Positions 60,881-64,000 of a DNA stretch of 64,000 nt are shown one piece after another. The DNA is from Rhodopseudomonas_A palustris_F (GTDB lineage: Bacteria > Pseudomonadota > Alphaproteobacteria > Rhizobiales > Xanthobacteraceae): the NCBI RefSeq assembly GCF_000013745.1, contig NC_007925.1:5449845-5513844 (forward strand), given 5' to 3'. A model generated the notes under the pieces. The model had not been told where the DNA came from. It did no database searches and saw only the letters and a program-made list of their open reading frames with translations. How positions within the stretch are numbered: the stretch's first letter is position 1; each line of letters starts with the position of its first letter. The translations under genes and the position numbers were made by a program.

Positions 60881-61624
60881 TCAGAACCAACGTTCGCCGA
60901 CCAGCACGGTATCGCCGGGGCCGAGCGGGGTGCCGAGCGGCACCGCGGCGCGGACCATGCCGCGGGCGTCGCCATGGGTGAGGATAACCTGATCGCGGCG
61001 GGCGCGCGGCGAAAACCCGCCAGCCACCGCCACCGCGCTCTCGACGCTCATGTTGGGCACGTAAGGATAGGCGCCGGGGGCCGCGACTTCGCCGAGAATG
61101 AAGAACGGCCGGTAGGATTCGATTTCCACCGCCACCGAGGGTTCGCGGATGAAGCCGTTGCGCAGCCGCGCGGTGACGTCGGCGGCAAGCCCCGCGGGGG
61201 TGCGGCCGCGCGCCGGCACCGCGCCGATCAGCGGCATGGTGATCGCGCCGCCGGCGTCGATCGCGTAGGTGTTGGTGAGACCTTCCTGGCCATAGACCAC
61301 GATGCGCAGCCGGTCGCCGGCATCGAGCCGGTAGTCGGGATCGTAAGCGGCGGGCGCCGGCGCATAGGCCGCCGGCATCGCGGCGTAAGCCCGCCGCGGC
61401 GAGGATGAAGAACTCGAACCGAGCGCTGCCAGCGCGCCGCCGGAATTCGAAGCCGAGGTGAACAGGCCGCGCCCGACCGGCGCCGGCGTCGGGGCCTGTC
61501 CGTAAGCCATCGCATCGAGATCGGAGCGCGGCTGTGCCGTGGCCACCGGGCCAGAATTGTGCACGCAGCCGGTTAGAGCCAGCGCGGCAATCACAGCGAC
61601 CATCGACAATCGAAACGCGCGCAC
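60881..61624 (-). CDS. Polysaccharide export lipoprotein (Wza/BexD-like)
   Basis: A 247-residue outer-membrane lipoprotein of the polysaccharide biosynthesis/export family. Lipobox LTGC gives Cys20. An Ala/Ser-rich spacer leads to the Poly_export domain (about 95-180, DYRLDAGDRLRIVVYGQEGL) and an SLBB-type domain (about 170-240, FFILGEVAAPGAYPYVP). Start is GTG with GAGGGATAG upstream. Other capsule genes are not nearby, so it may work with a remote exporter. Confidence 0.85.
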   Translation of the reverse strand: MRAFRLSMVAVIAALALTGCVHNSGPVATAQPRSDLDAMAYGQAPTPAPVGRGLFTSASNSGGALAALGSSSSSSPRRAYAAMPAAYAPAPAAYDPDYRLDAGDRLRIVVYGQEGLTNTYAIDAGGAITMPLIGAVPARGRTPAGLAADVTARLRNGFIREPSVAVEIESYRPFFILGEVAAPGAYPYVPNMSVESAVAVAGGFSPRARRDQVILTHGDARGMVRAAVPLGTPLGPGDTVLVGERWF

Positions 61625-61769
61625 TTGCTATCCCTCATCTGAGACAGCTCCTTCATGCACGGTTAGGGTTAACAAACCGTTTGAAGCAACCGCTGCGCCC
61701 GGCTCCGGGCATCCGCGACGCGCCGCGGCGACCATGCATCAGCCGCCGCGGCAACGCACGCGAATGCGA

Positions 61770-62426
61770 TCAGGCGTTGACGCCGGCGCCGATTGGGCAC
61801 GACACGCCGGTGCCGCCCAGCCCGCAATAGCCGGCGGGATTCTTTGCCAGATATTGCTGATGGTAGTCCTCGGCAAAATAGAAGATATCGGCCGGCGCGA
61901 TCTCGGTGGTGATGGCGCCGAGCCCCTTCGCCGCCAATGCGCGGCCATAGGCGGCCTTCGACGACTCGGCGGCCTTGTCCTGCGCATCGCCGAACGTGTA
62001 GATCGCCGAGCGATATTGCGTGCCGACGTCGTTGCCCTGGCGCATGCCCTGGGTCGGGTTGTGACTCTCCCAGAACACTTTCAGCAGCGCCTCAAAGCTC
62101 AGCCTCGCGGGATCGAACACCACCAGCACCGCCTCGGTATGGCCGGTGCGGCCGGAGCAGACTTCCTCATAAGTCGGATTGGGGGTGTGGCCGCCGGCAT
62201 AACCCACCGCGGTGACGTAGACGCCGTCGCCCAACGCCCAGAATTTGCGTTCCGCACCCCAGAAACAGCCGAGCCCAAACACCGCCTGCTGCAGGCCCGC
62301 GGGATAGGGCGGCTGCAGTCGATGCCCGTTGACGAAATGCGTCGATGCGGTCGGCAGCGCCGTGGCGCGACCGGGCAAGGCTTCGGCGGCACTCGGCAGG
62401 GCGGTGGTCTTGCGCATGAAAAACAT
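61770..62426 (-). CDS. msrA: Peptide methionine sulfoxide reductase MsrA
   Basis: A 218-residue enzyme reducing methionine-S-sulfoxide. The active-site Cys54 lies in FGLGCFWGAER and the C-terminal resolving Cys in YCGLGGTGVSCPIG. The N-terminal ~45 residues before the fold are usual in proteobacterial MsrA. ATG at 62426 has GGAG eight bases upstream; ATG at 62417 is a second choice. Upstream in-frame codons are not needed. Confidence 0.93.
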   Translation of the reverse strand: MFFMRKTTALPSAAEALPGRATALPTASTHFVNGHRLQPPYPAGLQQAVFGLGCFWGAERKFWALGDGVYVTAVGYAGGHTPNPTYEEVCSGRTGHTEAVLVVFDPARLSFEALLKVFWESHNPTQGMRQGNDVGTQYRSAIYTFGDAQDKAAESSKAAYGRALAAKGLGAITTEIAPADIFYFAEDYHQQYLAKNPAGYCGLGGTGVSCPIGAGVNA

Positions 62427-62643
62427 CAGAGATCTCCGACGCGGGCCGGGCGGAGTGGTGTCAGGCCGCCCGAGCTGACCGCGCATTCCATAGACGCGGA
62501 AACGCCACAGCAAACCTGATCCACTCTTGCCGGCGGCGTTCAACTCAAGATGCGATATAGTGTCAGCAAGCGCGCTGCGGCAGGGGCCGGCCGACGCCAA
62601 GTCGCCGCGGCAGGATCACGCGAAGGCGGATGTTGCGGCCGGA

Positions 62644-62961
62644 TCAGTCGCGCGCGTAGCCGATCAGCGGCTTGCGCGGCCGGAACAGCAGCATCAGCAA
62701 CAGCCCCAGCACCCCCAGCACCGCGAAGGTCGGTTGGTTGAGCAGCGGCTTCACCACTCCGCTCCATAGCCAGGGCGCGGCGGTCTCCACCATGGTATGG
62801 AAGGTCTGTTGGCTGGATTGGTGGATATCGTTCCAGAACTCGCCGAGCCGGGTCCAGCGCAGGCTGTCGTCGGCGACCGAGCGGGCGCCGTCATAGACCA
62901 GGAAGATAAAGCCCCCGGTCAGCAGCAGCAGGCCAACCAGCCGAAAAAACCCGCGGATCAT
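62644..62961 (-). CDS. Small membrane protein of unknown function
   Basis: A 105-residue protein with an N-terminal helix (about 6-22) and a C-terminal helix (about 78-94) and an amphipathic centre (WTRLGEFWNDIHQSSQQTFHTMVE). It ends in a basic RPRKPLIGYARD tail. No family recognised. Transcribed away from rpsT. Confidence 0.65.
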   Translation of the reverse strand: MIRGFFRLVGLLLLTGGFIFLVYDGARSVADDSLRWTRLGEFWNDIHQSSQQTFHTMVETAAPWLWSGVVKPLLNQPTFAVLGVLGLLLMLLFRPRKPLIGYARD

Positions 62962-63089
62962 GCATCACCCCGTCAGCCTGTCCCCCGGCCGGTCTAGCCG
63001 GAATACCGGGCGAGGCGACAAAATTCAACCTCGCCAGCCCCTTATCTCGCCGCCGCGGCCCGGTTCCGGCAGATCCCACTTTGAGGCCG

Positions 63090-63118
63090 TTGACGCTGCG
63101 TAGCGGGGCCTCTATAAG
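63090..63118 (+). promoter_or_regulatory. Sigma-70 promoter of rpsT
   Basis: TTGACG (63090-63095) and TATAAG (63113-63118) are 17 bases apart, five-of-six matches each. The leader is then about 157 bases, long enough for the autoregulation known for S20. The 320-base gap 62962-63281 holds no other gene. Confidence 0.75.
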
Positions 63119-63281
63119 ACCGGCACTGGCGGTGGGGGCGATCCTGCCGCCGCTGTTCTTTGAGCGGTGCCGACGTTTCAGCATGGCTGCTTCCGGAATA
63201 GCATTTCAGGAAAACCCGGATACACATCAGCGTCGTCGTGACGCCCGGTCACGCGCCGGCCGCTGAAGGATTTGAAACACC

Positions 63282-63548
63282 ATGGCCAACACAACCTCCG
63301 CCAAAAAGGCGACCCGCAAGATCGCCCGCCGTACCATCGTCAACAAATCGCGGCGCACGCAGATGCGCGGCGCGGTCCGCATCGTCGAGGAAGCGATCGC
63401 GAGCGGCGACCGCGACGCGGCGCTGAAGGCGATGATCCGCGCCGAACCTGAACTGATGCAAGCCGCGCAGCGCAACATCGTTCATAAGAACACCGCCAGT
63501 CGCAAGGTGTCGCGACTGTCACATCAGATCGCGAAACTCGCGAAGTGA
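63282..63548 (+). CDS. rpsT: 30S ribosomal protein S20
   Basis: An 88-residue basic three-helix protein. MANTTSAKKATRKIARR begins the canonical N terminus; NKSRRTQMRGAVRIVEEAI and KNTASRKVSRLSHQIAKL are conserved. It binds the 5' domain of 16S rRNA. A terminator follows. In many alphaproteobacteria rpsT lies beside dnaA. Confidence 0.97.
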   Translation: MANTTSAKKATRKIARRTIVNKSRRTQMRGAVRIVEEAIASGDRDAALKAMIRAEPELMQAAQRNIVHKNTASRKVSRLSHQIAKLAK

Positions 63549-63573
63549 GTTGACGGAAAATAATCGACCAACG

Positions 63574-63599
63574 AGCCCGGCATTGCCGGGCTTTTTTTT
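63574..63599 (+). terminator. Rho-independent terminator of rpsT
   Basis: AGCCCGGC and GCCGGGCT form an 8-bp stem around ATT and run directly into eight T. It lies 26 bases after the rpsT stop. Confidence 0.95.
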
Positions 63600-64000
63600 G
63601 ATCTGTCGCGCGTGCGCATCGAACCGACGCGCGGTGTTTCAATCCGGGTCGTGCATCATCTTGCACTGGTAGTTTTACCCGGCTGCTCGTAACTGCACGA
63701 GTTAAAAAACCCCTGCTGTATCAGCTTAAAACACATTCTTCCCGGCCCGCCACGTTTTCAAAAATGCAAGCGCACGACGCGTCGTCGGTTCGCGCGCGAC
63801 GGGAGTTACCCTGTTTCAGCGCACAGGAAAAAACGCGCGGCGATAATCACTTATCGGCATAGCGCGGACCAGCGCTTTGAAAACGCTTTTGCGCTCCGCC
63901 CAAAGGTAAATGATTTATGAATTTATTTTGGGCACGCAGGCCCGCTCAAATCGCCGCGCACAGTTCGATTCACCGCGCAGATTCAAAACCTTGTCTCGAC
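63600..64000. other. Candidate replication origin / dnaA promoter region
   Basis: No gene is seen after the rpsT terminator. The stretch has several A/T runs, the AT-rich block 63901-63930 (a possible unwinding element), an inverted repeat CGATAA-tcac-TTATCG (63841-63856), DnaA-box-like TTATCGGCA, and GANTC sites at 63967 and 63980. No perfect TTATCCACA box is visible. Synteny with rpsT-dnaA in relatives suggests that the next gene is dnaA. Confidence 0.4.

Overview
This 64 kb window is high-GC chromosomal DNA of an alphaproteobacterium, most likely a Rhodopseudomonas/Bradyrhizobium-type member of the Rhizobiales. The evidence is gcrA with a cluster of GANTC (CcrM) sites, a SAM-II riboswitch before metZ, GGAAC-N16/17-(C/G)GTT motifs of the EcfG general stress response, dispersed palindromic intergenic repeats, and an rpsT gene followed by an AT-rich, GANTC-bearing stretch where related genomes carry oriC/dnaA. 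The species is inferred from style and synteny, not from a search.

Layout. 0-7 kb: cobalamin adenosyltransferase (cut by the window edge), HIG1 protein, YihY membrane protein, hybrid kinase, glutamyl-Q tRNA(Asp) synthetase, AlkA-type glycosylase, a lone PD-(D/E)XK nuclease-like gene and a GT9 glycosyltransferase. 7-13 kb: a PAS sensor kinase, a short intergenic transcription unit with a 14-codon ORF and terminator, a PRC-barrel protein, a GH13 alpha-glucosidase and a repeat-bearing stress protein; two sites look like EcfG promoters. 13-18 kb: two oxidoreductases with a divergent LysR regulator, then a low-GC ATPase between a decamer tandem repeat and tRNA-Gly(CCC). 18-22 kb: orphan antitoxin, Ogt, a PQQ-type sugar dehydrogenase, and two toxin-antitoxin-like pairs (DUF433/DUF5615 and MNT/HEPN). 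22-30 kb: dCTP deaminase, riboswitch-controlled metZ, and a PmrAB-like two-component system divergent from dsbD-dsbA-ldt, with a perfect CTTAAG-N5-CTTAAG site between. 30-33 kb: an opgC-SGNH-SGNH operon. 33-38 kb: apaG, hslO, argDF and gcrA. 38-47 kb: the complete Pho module (phoB, phoU, pstBACS, phoR) with a Pho box before pstS. 47-60 kb: BON/OmpA protein, polysaccharide deacetylase, htpG, a soluble MCP-like protein, a PepSY/two-component/cytochrome b561 cluster, mtnA-mtnP and a degenerate HD-GYP protein. 60-64 kb: polysaccharide export lipoprotein, msrA, a membrane protein, rpsT and a candidate origin region.

Most of the window is housekeeping and regulatory. Six two-component systems or lone kinases lie in it, and three sit next to a likely binding site for their own regulator (Pho box, PmrA-type box, TGTCAG repeats). 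The accessory parts are the nuclease gene at 4.5 kb, the ATPase by the tRNA and the toxin-antitoxin cluster. The best candidates for something undescribed are the small peptide-coding RNA at 9.4-9.6 kb, the opgC-SGNH-SGNH operon, the tRNA-flanked ATPase and the GANTC-dense gcrA promoter.
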